Of a stretch of 64,000 nt of DNA, positions 54,266-64,000 are shown one piece after another. The stretch's first letter is position 1; the number at the start of each line of letters is the position of its first letter. Where the stretch lies: NCBI GenBank assembly GCA_019828545.1, contig JACVRA010000192.1:124001-188000 (forward strand), read 5' to 3'. The notes beneath the pieces are model-generated. The model was not told the DNA's origin and did no database searches. It saw nothing but the letters and a program-made list of their open reading frames with translations. Made by a program: the position numbers and the translations under genes. Origin of the DNA: Paracamarosporium sp. OC-R06-R3. Taxonomy: Eukaryota; Ascomycota; Dothideomycetes; Pleosporales; Didymosphaeriaceae.

Positions 54266-57200
54266 GGTGGGGCAGGGCGGTGTTGAGCGAGTGGTGATGT
54301 AAATGATTAGGGGAGGTCCGTTTACTTAATTTGCTTGCTTTGCTGTGAATAACTACTCAATGAAACGTAGAGCATTGAAGTGTGTTTACAATCGTAGGCG
54401 TCGTTGGCTACGTTCAGGCGATGTGGTGTGTGCTTGTTCTGGGGTTGTTATCACGCAGATGCTCGACTACTACCTACCCACAGCTTCAGCATCCTCGATT
54501 ACACAAATATCGAATCTGCGCCCACGCTCTAGAATAGAGATGCGGTGTAAGCATGAAGCTATCGCATTCGTAACACTGATTGACCAGTCATGACATCAGC
54601 AGTTGACTTTAGATGATTACTGATACATACGACTGGACCAAAGGGGCGGCGAACACTGCATAAACGGAAACCGCTGCGTAACAATAAGCCCAAACAGTCA
54701 TCAGACATAAGTACAGTTTCACCGCAGCATGATGTCCATCCTGAACACTCAATCCAGGGTTAAAAACCAGGTCAAACATGCTATCCAGACAAAGGAGCCT
54801 TGCAGCAAGACAACAAGACGCCCGGCATTGCTGATCGTGTGGCGCTTCAGAGCTATCGAGGACTGGCGTATTTTCGAATCTGGGACCGATATCCCGCGGT
54901 TCACTATGTTCCTCGGCACAGGCTTGCAAGGCTGCGCGGGTGCCTAGGCATCTGGATGTGAACCACCGGTTGATTTGACTGTTCTGTCCTGCTGCATTGG
55001 GAATAACTGCTTCGTCTTCGATTTTACTTCAACGTTAGTAGTGAACTACCTTGGCTACGGCCAGTTGATCAGAATGTTCGGTGTGTCGGATTATTACAGT
55101 TTCTTGATCGTTCAGTCTCTCGTGGAAAGTCTTCAGAGAGAAATTTGTTTCGTTACAGCTCAAGGAGTATGTGAGGTCTAGGGTTTGTCTAGGTGGGGAA
55201 GCGGCAGGAACCGTGGGCGAAAGGACACTGTGCAGTGGCTCAGGGGCTATACAACGATGGGATATACACTAAGGAGGCTCGGGTATGAAGAAGAAGTGGT
55301 TGGGCTACTTAGCTAAGGGCCTGGTGTGTACATGTTGACACTTAAAGGTGGTTACAATAGCGTACACCCCACTATGGCAATTCTCCTTGGGCCTTCGAAC
55401 GTGCTAGTTCGCTACCAACATGTGTAGTAGAGACGAGACCGTGAACCAGAAGTCATCCGGCTGGCTGGTAGCGGATGCCGTAGTGGATTCCGTAGTGGCT
55501 TGCGTAGTGGCTTTCGGAGCGGATCTCGTAGTGGGTACAGTGCACCCTGATTCACGGACAGCGTGATCACGATGCCGAGGAGTGCCAAGCTCGTAGTATC
55601 TGCCGCAGCTTGTGCCGTGACATATTAGAGAGCCGTAGATCCGAATTCTATAGCAAGTCATAATGGTCATGTCCACTGTGCCTTCCGTGCATCGGCGTGA
55701 GACTTGAAGATGTGTGCCGGGCAACGCGGAGTGAGATAGTAAGGTGAAGTGACCAATCAACGCTTACCTTCGAGGAAGCCAGCTAGTTAGTACATGTAGT
55801 GGCTGCTTCCGAATAAGGGGTAACTCTCCTGTTTCAAAGGCCTTCAGTTCATGTAGGTGCACAGACAGCGCATCGGGACTCGCCTGCTGTAGGTATCGAT
55901 AAACGTCAGGTGCTTGTCATCGCCTGTCAAGCCGGTTGAGTACAGCAGATCTAAACTTAATAGATGCTTTAAGGGGCCATTCGCAATCATGTGCGTATGA
56001 TTCATGCAGCCAACCGCTTTTCTTGAGATATACTCTACCAGGGGTTGAAACAGGAGGATGTGAGCTTTCTTATGGAAAGCATCCCGAGTCTTGTGTCTCG
56101 CATTTCGGTAAACGGATATATGGCATTTTTGCTCTGTCCGCTATCCGTGATAGCAGGCTCCGCCGACATCTGACTCGCACGTTGGTTGGACATCTGTGAT
56201 CACGATCAGTGTTCCTGGCACCACCACGCCACTGGCGAATGTTCAAAACGAAGTCTCATGAAGAAAATACTATAGTAAGCGAGTACGAGATGAAATGTCC
56301 AGCCTTTACTTTCGAACGAATGAGAGAGGGTAATTGCAGCCGAGATGGTTGTGAATGGGTTCAGGCTAGCTATTGACAGGTGCCAGGCCCGAAAATGTGG
56401 CGTGGAAAAAACTTACGCGTGGCGCTGAAAATCCCGTATGGCCGCGGAGCCCTGCGTTTGGTCCACTTGTGGGACGTGGAACGGTTAGTAGTCGGCGACG
56501 GTGAAGGGAGATCAGCAACTCAAAACCAATAGAGGAAAAACCTACGATAGGTATGTCGCTGCATGTGGTATATATCACATAGTAATTCTAGGATCAATTC
56601 ATCATAATTGCTTGCGTGATTCGCCATCCCTGCAGACATCTTATAACTCTCTTTGTCTGATGGTTGCATGAATCTACTCCGGTTTTCCGTCGGCTCGGCC
56701 ATACTCGGCGACAATCTATTCAGCCTCTGCACTCGCCCTGGGGGCGTCACATTCAGATCTTATTGGTGATCTTACATGCACCTAATCAAAGGAAGATTTC
56801 GCTCTGCGGTGATGCATACCTCCTGGGTATGGTCCACGGGTGATAGACACAGGCATTGCTCGCTGAACCTATCCAAATCTCACTTTCCCGTCTCTGACGG
56901 TCCTACCTTACTATTCCGGCAATATAACCTATTAGGGCTTCGTGCGAAAGAAAGCCTAGGATGTGACTCCTGTCTTAGTCCAAGACGATCGTGTTTTAAA
57001 CTTTATTGCTCGCAGACGTCGAGCCCATAGCGCTCTCGCGTGGCGATCTGTCACAGATCTACACGTGGCCAGGTGGAGGGATGCGGAGGCTAGGACGTCG
57101 ACGTTGACGTTCTAGCTGGCCGGGCATTTTCTTCGAGTCAGGTTGGAGAGTGCCACGAGAGGTCGGCAAATGCACCAGGGGAGCGAACGCCGTGATTCGT

Positions 57201-57321
57201 GTGTCTTCTTAGCAGATTGAAATACGACTTCTGCACGGCTTGTCCCTTTGAAATAGCTTTGACGCTCTTTCCTTTCTTTCCCTCCTCCCAGCATTACGGA
57301 ACGGCAGTGTGCTCGGACAAC
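54266..57321. other. Gene-poor region with decayed ORF fragments
   Basis: About 3 kb without an intact gene. Protein-like fragments, mostly on the minus strand, are broken by stops or lack starts: 54609-55035 (ends in a hydrophobic stretch), 55404-55760, 55844-56140, and 56520-56702 (ATG, 60 codons). The fragment 55844-56140 contains DDKHLTFIDTYSRR, which faintly recalls a retrotransposon integrase core. No terminal repeats found. This may be a decayed element or pseudogene; I cannot decide. Confidence 0.4.
55478..55537. repeat. 12-bp tandem repeat, five units
   Basis: Five imperfect 12-bp units of the type CCGTAGTGGATT. On the minus strand they read as a Thr/Ala-rich four-residue repeat (ATT-rich). 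The surrounding frame has no ATG start. Confidence 0.7.
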
Positions 57322-58567
57322 ATGGCCGCAACGAAATCCGACACCCAGCTCGCTGCCCTGGCTGCGGGGTTCACAGTTGGTTTTGGTTTCTTAACGGTAT
57401 GGGAAGCCATCAAGCAAACTATCCGGAACAAAAATCCACTACGCAGCGCGTACATATACATGCTATGGGGTGAGATCGTAGCAAACGTCGTCATTGGAAT
57501 CTTGGGATGGGTTTTCTTGGATGGCTATATTGGTCCAACGTGAGTCGACTTGTAATACTTCCATTCGAATAAAGACTAAAATTCGGATCCAGTGTTCCTG
57601 TCCTATTCATGCTCATGGTATGTTGGGTTTTCGAAATCCAACTGCTGATGCAAATCATCATCAACCGGATTGCTCTTATTGCAGAGCACCGGCAAACTGT
57701 GTGGAGGCTGAAATGGGGAACCGTGTTTCTCATAACAGCTGTAAATATCGCCGTGATGTGTATATGGATCCCAAGCCACTTAAGTCCGCCACCCAGTATG
57801 ATGTGAGTCCTCGGTTACCCTCTGCTCATGATGAGGATTTACTGACTGATTGGGACAGCTTCGTTCGTATCAACGAGGTATGGGACAAAATATCCAAAGT
57901 CATCATTCTCATAGTCGATGCTGGACTCAATTGGTACTTCCTACGGACTGTCAAGCAACGACTCGTGAAACAACACGGTCTGGTGAAATACGCGCCTTTA
58001 ATCAAGTTCAATGCAAGACTGATGGTGGTATCTATTGCGATGGATGTGCGTCTACCAAGCATACATGATTCTATGAATACAGCTGACATACACCAGGGTT
58101 TGCTCATCGGCCTCATGTTCCTCAAGAACCAGATCGTATACATCCAATTCCACCCCGTAACCTACATGGTTAAGCTCAACATCGAGATGACCATGGCCTC
58201 ACTGGTCGTTCGTCTTGCGCAAGGCAAATCCGACACTGACGTGGCCCTGCGCGACTTCGGAGAGTCATCCTCAGCGCCAGATAAGTCGCAATCCCACAAT
58301 CCACAATTCTCTGGGAACCCGCAACGGTCATTCCATCTCACGTCGGCGACTGGCGTCACATCGGGACACCACAAAAATGGCTCCGACGAAGACTTTGGCG
58401 GCATACATTTTAGGACGGACTTCCATGTTGTCAGTGAAGAGGTTGTCATCAAAGACGGGAGCTCCAAGAGAAGCTCCAAGAGCTCGGGAGAATTGCCGAG
58501 GAGTGTTTTTGGTGACGAAACGCCACTACACAAGAACCGCATCGAAGTCTCAGCATCTCCGGTGTAA
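57322..58567 (+). CDS. Polytopic membrane protein of unknown function
   Basis: Exons 57322..57539, 57593..57802, 57859..58045, 58097..58567; 361 aa. Introns are 53, 56 and 51 bp, all GT-AG. About seven hydrophobic helices fill residues 12-240 (for example LAALAAGFTVGFGFLTVW, LWGEIVANVVIGILGWVF, VPVLFMLMVCWVFEIQ, WGTVFLITAVNIAVMCIW, VIILIVDAGLNWYFL and LLIGLMFLKNQIVYIQF). A 120-residue Ser-rich cytosolic tail follows. The seven-helix count and tail recall fungal integral membrane proteins sometimes compared with receptors, but I see no named signature (no CFEM, no RTA1 motif). Function unknown. Four exons joining in frame into clean helices make the gene model reliable. Confidence 0.85.
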
Positions 58568-58631
58568 CATACTACTTTTGAAATATTTACTATGTATATA
58601 ATTGATACCCATATAATGCAATAATTGCGGT

Positions 58632-59978
58632 CTATGCAGATGCGGCGGTACCATAAGGCACAGCGTGAACGCTTTCAATGTCGACATAACCATACTTGCT
58701 TCCGTCCTTGTCTTCCGAGAACCCCTTCTGCCAGGTGCCGACATCATTCTGGAAAGCCTCGAGATTCTTCTCATCGCTCAAGTCGATGGGTTGTTGGTCT
58801 TTACCGAGCTGCCTGATCTGGGTGCCCGCCGCCACGTTGGTAGTCCCGAAGTCGTTGTCATCAGTCAGCTGGTTGATCGCTGCATGAACCTCACCCTTGA
58901 TTATCTGCTTTGGCAATTCAGGTTCAAGGCAAATTGGACGTGCAAGACCTACGCCATCAACGGTACTCAGTGCATCGACCATAGCGGCTGCGCTCTTGAG
59001 ACCACCCGTCACGTACGTCTTTGTCTTCGACAGCGAAGGGGTGATCTTCTCAGCAAATTCTAGGAAGAATGCTTCTCGCTTCTTTGTCGACTCTTTCTTG
59101 TGTCCAAACGCAAGCTGCTCGTAAGTTCCGCCTGACAACTCGACGAAATCAAACTTGTTGTCTTCAAGGAGCTTGCAAAGAGTCGCAGCCTCGTCCGTGT
59201 TGAAACCCTTGTCTTGGAATTCAACGGAGTTGAGCTTGATACCCACTACGAAATTGGATGATGTGCGACGGCGTACTTCCTGTCCGATCTCGGTGATGAT
59301 TCGAGCACGGTTTTCGAGTGAACCGCCGTACTTGTCAGTGCGACGGTTGGTGGTAGGCGACAAGAACTGAGCGAGGAGATATCCGTGGGCACCGTGCAAT
59401 TGAATACCATCATAACCAGCCTTCTCCAAATACTCGGCAGCGTGTGCGAATCCCTCAATCACGTTCTTGATGTCCTCGTCGGTCGCCGCACGTGGCTTAG
59501 CGAACGTCATTCCCATAATGTTACCCTCAAGCTGCACGTCGGAAGCAGAAATAGGGTTCTTCTGGATGTTGTCTGCCACTTGACGGCCCGGGTGAGACAC
59601 TTGGCCTACGATTAACGACCCGTGCTTCTTCGATTGGCTGGCGAGCTCCTTGAAGCTCTCGAATCTTTCGCCTTCGTATGGTGAGCCACGCGGAATAACG
59701 GGATTTCCAGCTGCTTCTAGATGGTCGTATTCAATCATGATGTTGCCGGTCAGGATGACACCGAACTCTCCTTCTCCCCATCTTCGGTATACGTTGATAA
59801 GGTTCTTGGATGGAACACCGCGAGCTTCGAGGTTCTTTGGATCCCAGGATGACAGACGTTCCGTCATAGCACCCTTGAGAAATCGGTTCTGAGCAGTGGT
59901 GTTGGAAAATTCGAAATGCAGCGGCTTTTCCAAAGGCGCTGGGTCTTTGTGTTCGGTTTCATATCGTCGCGGTGCCAT
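58632..59978 (-). CDS. Old-yellow-enzyme-type NADH:flavin oxidoreductase
   Basis: Single exon, 448 aa. It is an FMN-dependent TIM-barrel oxidoreductase of the OYE family: NRFLKGAMTERL at strand 1, GVILTGNIMIEYDHLE, QVSHPGRQ, the FMN/substrate-binding HGAHGYLLAQFLSP, NRRTDKYGGSLENRAR, and the phosphate-binding VTGGLKSAAAMVDAL with GLARPICLEP. This long, bacterial-type or thermophilic-like group often reduces activated C=C bonds. The physiological substrate is unknown. No targeting signal is seen. It is convergent with the membrane-protein gene, with stops only 64 bp apart. A TATATAGA motif lies about 115 bp upstream of its ATG on the minus strand. Confidence 0.93.
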   Translation of the reverse strand: MAPRRYETEHKDPAPLEKPLHFEFSNTTAQNRFLKGAMTERLSSWDPKNLEARGVPSKNLINVYRRWGEGEFGVILTGNIMIEYDHLEAAGNPVIPRGSPYEGERFESFKELASQSKKHGSLIVGQVSHPGRQVADNIQKNPISASDVQLEGNIMGMTFAKPRAATDEDIKNVIEGFAHAAEYLEKAGYDGIQLHGAHGYLLAQFLSPTTNRRTDKYGGSLENRARIITEIGQEVRRRTSSNFVVGIKLNSVEFQDKGFNTDEAATLCKLLEDNKFDFVELSGGTYEQLAFGHKKESTKKREAFFLEFAEKITPSLSKTKTYVTGGLKSAAAMVDALSTVDGVGLARPICLEPELPKQIIKGEVHAAINQLTDDNDFGTTNVAAGTQIRQLGKDQQPIDLSDEKNLEAFQNDVGTWQKGFSEDKDGSKYGYVDIESVHAVPYGTAASA

Positions 59979-61250
59979 TTTGTCGCAGGGATTCTCTTCA
60001 GAAAAAAAGACTCAATAAGCAAAAGAAATAAACTCAGTTTTCGCGTCAAGAGAGCAGTTGTTTATTGTGAGGGTAAAAGAACTCTAAGGGTCTATATATC
60101 TACTTCAGAAAAGTATTTTTCTGGTTTTGCAAGGGGGTCTGTAATGTATGACGAAATGCGCCAATGACGACGCTATCATGCAACCCCAGATTGCGAATGC
60201 CGGCAGAACTCGCCCATTAGGGGCAATGCGTGGGGAGCTTAGAAATACATAATGTACGACCATGCTTCGTGCGTGGAAACCATAGGTGTTACGCAGGTTG
60301 TTAGTAACAGGCGATCCTCACCGCACCACTCGGCCCGAACGAGTCGGCCCGAACAGGATTTCCACAATATATTTGTCAGAGCAGCTGCTCCCTTCGAAGG
60401 TACAACGATTGAAACTGTCTCTCCATAGAGCCGAATGGTTGCTTAGCCGAACCGAGGCATTGGCGGTGGATGTACCATGATGGTTCCGATCTCCTACGGC
60501 GATGGAAGGCGGCTGAATCGGGCATCACACCGCGTTTCTAGAAGCGCATAGAACACGAATCGTCGACGGATAGTCTGATCTAGATGACCTTCAACATGCG
60601 ACAACGCAATGTGTCACGAACCTTGGTATTCATGAAGGATTCCAGTATACGCATCCACAAAGCTATGATTGCTTAATGCTGAGAATTCTGATGATTCTTG
60701 ATCTGATTTGCACTTAATAGTAGCTTGGAAGTACCCGGTTGAGGGCAGATTGTCAACGGTATGCGCTTGTTTGGGATTTGGTGTCATGGCAGTTGCGCTG
60801 CAAAGTCTTTTGTCAAACGCGCCCCGAACATATTCGTTGGTACGTATTATTCGAGAGATGCACAAGTACAATATTGCTGTAATGCCAGAAATCCGTCAAA
60901 CCTAAGTGATTATAGGATCAAGGCATTACATCGTAGATCGTGTACGCGGAACTCATCAGATTGACGTAAGTTCATAGCGCCAGCAGCTATCTTCACCTAT
61001 ACATCTAGAAGATAGCAATAACTTTTCCGGCAACCGCTTAGTTCAATATCGGCAATGGGCAACGGTAACGAAGGATTCGACTCTATGGCATTAGCCTCGT
61101 ATTGGATTAGCGATTGACATAGCGTTTGGGGGCCATGCACAGCCACAGACAGAAAATACACCACTCAGTCTTGCCAGATATTGCGAAAATGATGAACTTG
61201 GACCTAATGCAACAGGCTCATTCTGTGAGGGATTTACGACGATAGAGAAC
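59979..61250. other. Intergenic region between divergent genes
   Basis: 1.27 kb. Contains the oxidoreductase promoter (TATATAGA motif at about 60091-60100, minus) and two direct copies of TCGGCCCGAAC near 60330-60352. No gene supported. Confidence 0.5.
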
Positions 61251-63266
61251 ATGTATTCTTACACAGCATTGAGCAGCGAGCGACGCGAAATTCGATTATT
61301 AACGCTTCTCCCAGGTCCTCCCGGCTCTGCACCCCAAATCAGGATCCACGTTGCCAGCATTGATGACAAGCCGAAGTACGAAACGCTCTCATATACTTGG
61401 GGAGATCCGAAGGTCACTCATATGGTGACCGTACACCCAGACCGGGTCAATAAAATACAGAATGAGACACCGCCAGCCACCCTAGGCATTCCTGCTAACC
61501 TCGCTGAAGCACTGGAATATCTCCGGTTTCCAAATGAGGAGAGAGTACTTTGGATCGACTGGATCTGCATAAATCAGCAAGATCTTAGCGAGCGTACCGA
61601 GCAAGTTAAACTCATGTCGCACATCTATGAGGACGCCCGCCGTGTGGTCGTATGGCTTGGACCGTTAGACGACGACATATCCCATGCACTAGATATTTAC
61701 GACTTAGTGTCTAGAAACGTTATAGTGGATTGGATCGCGGGATCGTCGACACCATCATATCTAGACGATTTGACAAGGGCGGAGAAGGAGTTCTTACACT
61801 CTGGCCGTTTGGCGTATGAGCCACACGTGCGATGCCTGTATGCACTGTGGCGGCGTCCCTGGTTTGGACGAGTGTGGATCCGTCAAGAAATCCTTCTAGG
61901 AAACAACCATGCAGTGCTCTTCTGCGGTCGTAGAGGTATTCCCTGGCCAGCGTTCGCTGCAGCACACTACTTCATTTTCCTGAAAAACTTCGAGGTTCCG
62001 GCTACGGCAAATACGGAAGATGCTATCAGCCGTGCAACAAAGGATCTGAACGATATTGAGCGTCTGCGAAATATCGTAAGGGACCTAAGCATACCCCAGC
62101 CCTGGAACTTACCAATAGCACTGCGTATTGCGAGCAAAGCCGGCTGCCTCGACCCCCGGGATAAGGTTTATGGCAGCTATGGTGTATTTCCTCCGGCGGC
62201 GCGACGTGCCATCATCGAAGGAATGCCCGTGGACTACACTAAGTCCGTACTCGACGTCTATCGCGATAGCGCATTATACGTCGTCGAAAAGAGTAGGAGA
62301 CTGGACTTTCTCAAGGACTGTACCGGCGAGGGAAACATTGCAGGTCGTCCTTCATGGATACCTCATTGGGACAAGCCCATCGAGAAGCAACGTTTACATA
62401 CCACTTTCTCAATGTTCAGCCGCACAGATGCCGTATGGACTGGTCCGGATAGTAATCAATTGAGACTATCAGCCGTCCTTGGCCCGAAGATACTGGAGGG
62501 TCACATCCTTGAGTTCAACACAGGTATCCGGCAACAAAGCCTCCACAACCTTGCGATGATCTTCAATTGGATATCATTGAAATTAATCCACGCAGGCGAC
62601 GAAGACCCCTTGAACACGATTACTAATGTCTTCACTCACGGCAACAGTTCAAGATATGTAGACCAAGTTCGGTACTCAGCGTACAGCTATGATGCAGCGA
62701 GAAGTTGTGTTATCAGTCTAATCGAAACGGATGGAGAAATACCTATATATCCTGAATGGCAATATTTTGTTACTGTCGCCGGTCGGTCATGCAAGCAGCA
62801 TCGAATCATCGTCACTGAGAATGGACTACTTGGACTTGCGCCTCGCTCATCGCTTAATGGAGATGTTGTCGCAATCATGCCTGGATGCGATGTACCGGTC
62901 GTCTTAAGACAGCAAGATGACGGGGCTTTCATAGTCATCGGCGAATGCTATGTTCACGGACTTAGTTATGGAGAGGCACTGGTAGGCCCGCTGGAGCCTA
63001 GCCTGAGAATGCATTTAAAACAGCTTGATGGCTTCGATGGCCAGAAATGGGAATTCGCGACATGCAGAAGGTTTGGAGGTGGCGTTACCATGTTCCCTGA
63101 CCCGCGACTTGATTGGGACAAACTTAAGATCAAGGACGAAGATGCAGAACTGAAGTTCACAGTCTATGACCAGGATGGGAACGAAAGGAAGATTCACGCG
63201 AACCGCCCCGATGTTGAGTACTTTCGAGCGGCTGGGGTTCCGCTCCAAGTCATCGAGTTGACATAG
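61251..63266 (+). CDS. HET-domain (heterokaryon incompatibility-type) protein
   Basis: Single exon, 671 aa. The HET domain covers about residues 40-200 with its usual blocks: YETLSYTWGDP, the IPANLAEALEYLR helix, LWIDWICINQQDLSERTEQV, IYEDARRVVVWLG and, later, LYALWRRPWFGRVWIRQEI. The C-terminal 450 residues have no named repeat (no WD40, NACHT or ankyrin); they include DPRDKVYGSYGVF and YTKSVLDVYRDSALYVV, which are common in this class. HET proteins trigger cell death on fusion of unlike fungal cells in known cases (TIR-like fold). Most family members have no assigned role, and a function in self/non-self recognition is inference. The frame is intact. There is no partner gene next to it in this window. 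Confidence 0.93.
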   Translation: MYSYTALSSERREIRLLTLLPGPPGSAPQIRIHVASIDDKPKYETLSYTWGDPKVTHMVTVHPDRVNKIQNETPPATLGIPANLAEALEYLRFPNEERVLWIDWICINQQDLSERTEQVKLMSHIYEDARRVVVWLGPLDDDISHALDIYDLVSRNVIVDWIAGSSTPSYLDDLTRAEKEFLHSGRLAYEPHVRCLYALWRRPWFGRVWIRQEILLGNNHAVLFCGRRGIPWPAFAAAHYFIFLKNFEVPATANTEDAISRATKDLNDIERLRNIVRDLSIPQPWNLPIALRIASKAGCLDPRDKVYGSYGVFPPAARRAIIEGMPVDYTKSVLDVYRDSALYVVEKSRRLDFLKDCTGEGNIAGRPSWIPHWDKPIEKQRLHTTFSMFSRTDAVWTGPDSNQLRLSAVLGPKILEGHILEFNTGIRQQSLHNLAMIFNWISLKLIHAGDEDPLNTITNVFTHGNSSRYVDQVRYSAYSYDAARSCVISLIETDGEIPIYPEWQYFVTVAGRSCKQHRIIVTENGLLGLAPRSSLNGDVVAIMPGCDVPVVLRQQDDGAFIVIGECYVHGLSYGEALVGPLEPSLRMHLKQLDGFDGQKWEFATCRRFGGGVTMFPDPRLDWDKLKIKDEDAELKFTVYDQDGNERKIHANRPDVEYFRAAGVPLQVIELT

Positions 63267-63411
63267 CACATCGCATATTCAAATGAAGGAGATAGTTGGT
63301 TCGGGTCGCAATGAAGCGCCAAGTATATTCAGAAAGTGTATATCTACAGCAGAATGTAACCCCTCTATTTTCACAACTCAGTGACCGTCAAGGCCTCATC
63401 ATACGATCTGC
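63267..63411. other. Convergent 3' gap
   Basis: 145 bp between stops of the HET gene (+) and the secreted-protein gene (-). Confidence 0.6.
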
Positions 63412-64000
63412 CTAGAAGAAAGCACGGGCGTGGCGGCGAGCCTTGCTGGAGGCAGTACCAGTCTCAGTCTTAAGCCAAGAGATGAACTGCTGGACGGTGA
63501 ACTCCTCGGGAAGAGTGGAGCCAGAGTTTCCAGCAGAACCGGTAGCAGACGGGACCTCAGCGGCAGCGGAAGTAGCGCTGGGGGCCTCGTTCTCGACAGC
63601 GGTAGCGGTAGCGGTGGCGCTGGGAGCGGCAGAAGAAGCTGCTGCGGAGGTAGCAGCAGGGGCGGAAGCAGCAGGGGCGGAGCTGGCAGGGGCAGTAGCC
63701 GAGCTAGCCGGGGCAGCGCTGCTGGAGGAACCGCTGCCAGAGTCGGAGCCGGAGCCACCGACAGTGAAGTCGATGCAGGACTCGTAGGTCTGGTCAATGG
63801 AACGGGCGTCCCACCAGAACTGGAGCACACAGTCACCAGCCTTGGAGCACTTGCTGCCGAGGTCAGACGGGATGGTGATGTCGAACTTCTTCTCGGCATC
63901 AGTGACACCGGTAGCAGTGGAGGCGTACTCCTCGAAAGTCTTGAGCGGCGAGCCGATGATGGAGCCGGTGGTGGTGTCGATGATGGACATGTTGGCGGCA
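63412..64000 (-). CDS. Secreted Ser/Ala-rich protein, C-terminal part (5' cut by window)
   Basis: The frame is open to the window end, so only the last 196 or so residues are seen; the ATG at 63990 may be internal. The visible N-terminal part ends in a compact Cys-containing domain: LGSKCSKAGDCVLQFWWDARS, then SIDQTYESCIDFTV. A 100-residue low-complexity Ala/Ser/Thr tail follows and the protein ends with a basic segment (SSKARRHARAFF). The Cys/Trp pattern is like the end of fungal extracellular domains, including copper-dependent polysaccharide monooxygenases and related cell-wall proteins, followed by a Ser/Ala linker. I cannot see catalytic histidines here, so the family is unsure. Codon use is strongly G/C-ended, typical of highly expressed secreted proteins. 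Confidence 0.7.
   Translation of the reverse strand, partial: AANMSIIDTTTGSIIGSPLKTFEEYASTATGVTDAEKKFDITIPSDLGSKCSKAGDCVLQFWWDARSIDQTYESCIDFTVGGSGSDSGSGSSSSAAPASSATAPASSAPAASAPAATSAAASSAAPSATATATAVENEAPSATSAAAEVPSATGSAGNSGSTLPEEFTVQQFISWLKTETGTASSKARRHARAFF

Overview
The window is nuclear DNA from a filamentous ascomycete (Pezizomycotina). The evidence is many short GT-AG introns (about 43-80 bp, often with CTAAC or CTGAC branch sites), housekeeping genes of clear fungal type, and typical filamentous-fungus accessory genes: a GH7 cellobiohydrolase, a HET-domain protein, an RTA1-like protein, a UbiA prenyltransferase and a small cysteine-rich secreted protein. Protein resemblance suggests Dothideomycetes, perhaps Pleosporales. 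That placement is my inference from memory of the families, not a measurement. Exon boundaries come from reading-frame continuity plus splice motifs. Where exons are listed, frames close without internal stops.

Layout. 1-3.4 kb: 3' part of an SNG1/DUF3533 membrane protein, then a UbiA-type prenyltransferase. 3.8-13.3 kb: dense housekeeping block with the cohesin loader SCC2/Mis4 (-), RPA12 of RNA polymerase I (+), deoxyhypusine hydroxylase (-) and a conserved protein of unknown function (+). 14.2-18.2 kb: PEP-mutase/isocitrate-lyase family enzyme, an eight-cysteine secreted peptide (-) and a coiled-coil protein (-). 18.2-21.3 kb: gene-poor. 21.3-24.3 kb: GH7 cellobiohydrolase (+) with two GC-AG introns, and an RTA1-like 7-TM protein (-). 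25.5-34 kb: a proteostasis and translation block with CCT1 (-), cytosolic prolyl-tRNA synthetase (+), an unknown protein (+), proteasome receptor RPN13 (-) and ribosomal protein eL6 (+). 34.3-42.8 kb: sterol-desaturase-like enzyme (-), large alpha/beta hydrolase (+), MFS permease (+). 43.1-54.3 kb: large RhoGEF (-), DCC1 (+), hemerythrin-domain protein (+), FIG4 phosphoinositide phosphatase (+). 54.3-57.3 kb: gene-poor, with decayed ORF fragments. 57.3-64 kb: polytopic membrane protein (+), old-yellow-enzyme-type oxidoreductase (-), HET-domain protein (+) and the 3' end of a secreted Ser/Ala-rich protein (-).

How the genes relate. There are no operons. Several essential genes are head-to-head with short shared promoters: SCC2/RPA12, DOHH/unknown, CCT1/ProRS, RPN13/RPL6 and RhoGEF/DCC1. 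The two cohesion genes (SCC2, DCC1) lie about 39 kb apart and are probably not coordinated. The accessory genes stand alone. I see no biosynthetic cluster, CRISPR array, tRNA or rRNA gene, or intact transposon. Nothing here amounts to a convincing new multi-gene system. The observations most worth checking are the small secreted cysteine-rich peptide, the two GC-AG introns in the cellulase, possible dual targeting of the hemerythrin protein, and the domain layout of the RhoGEF.
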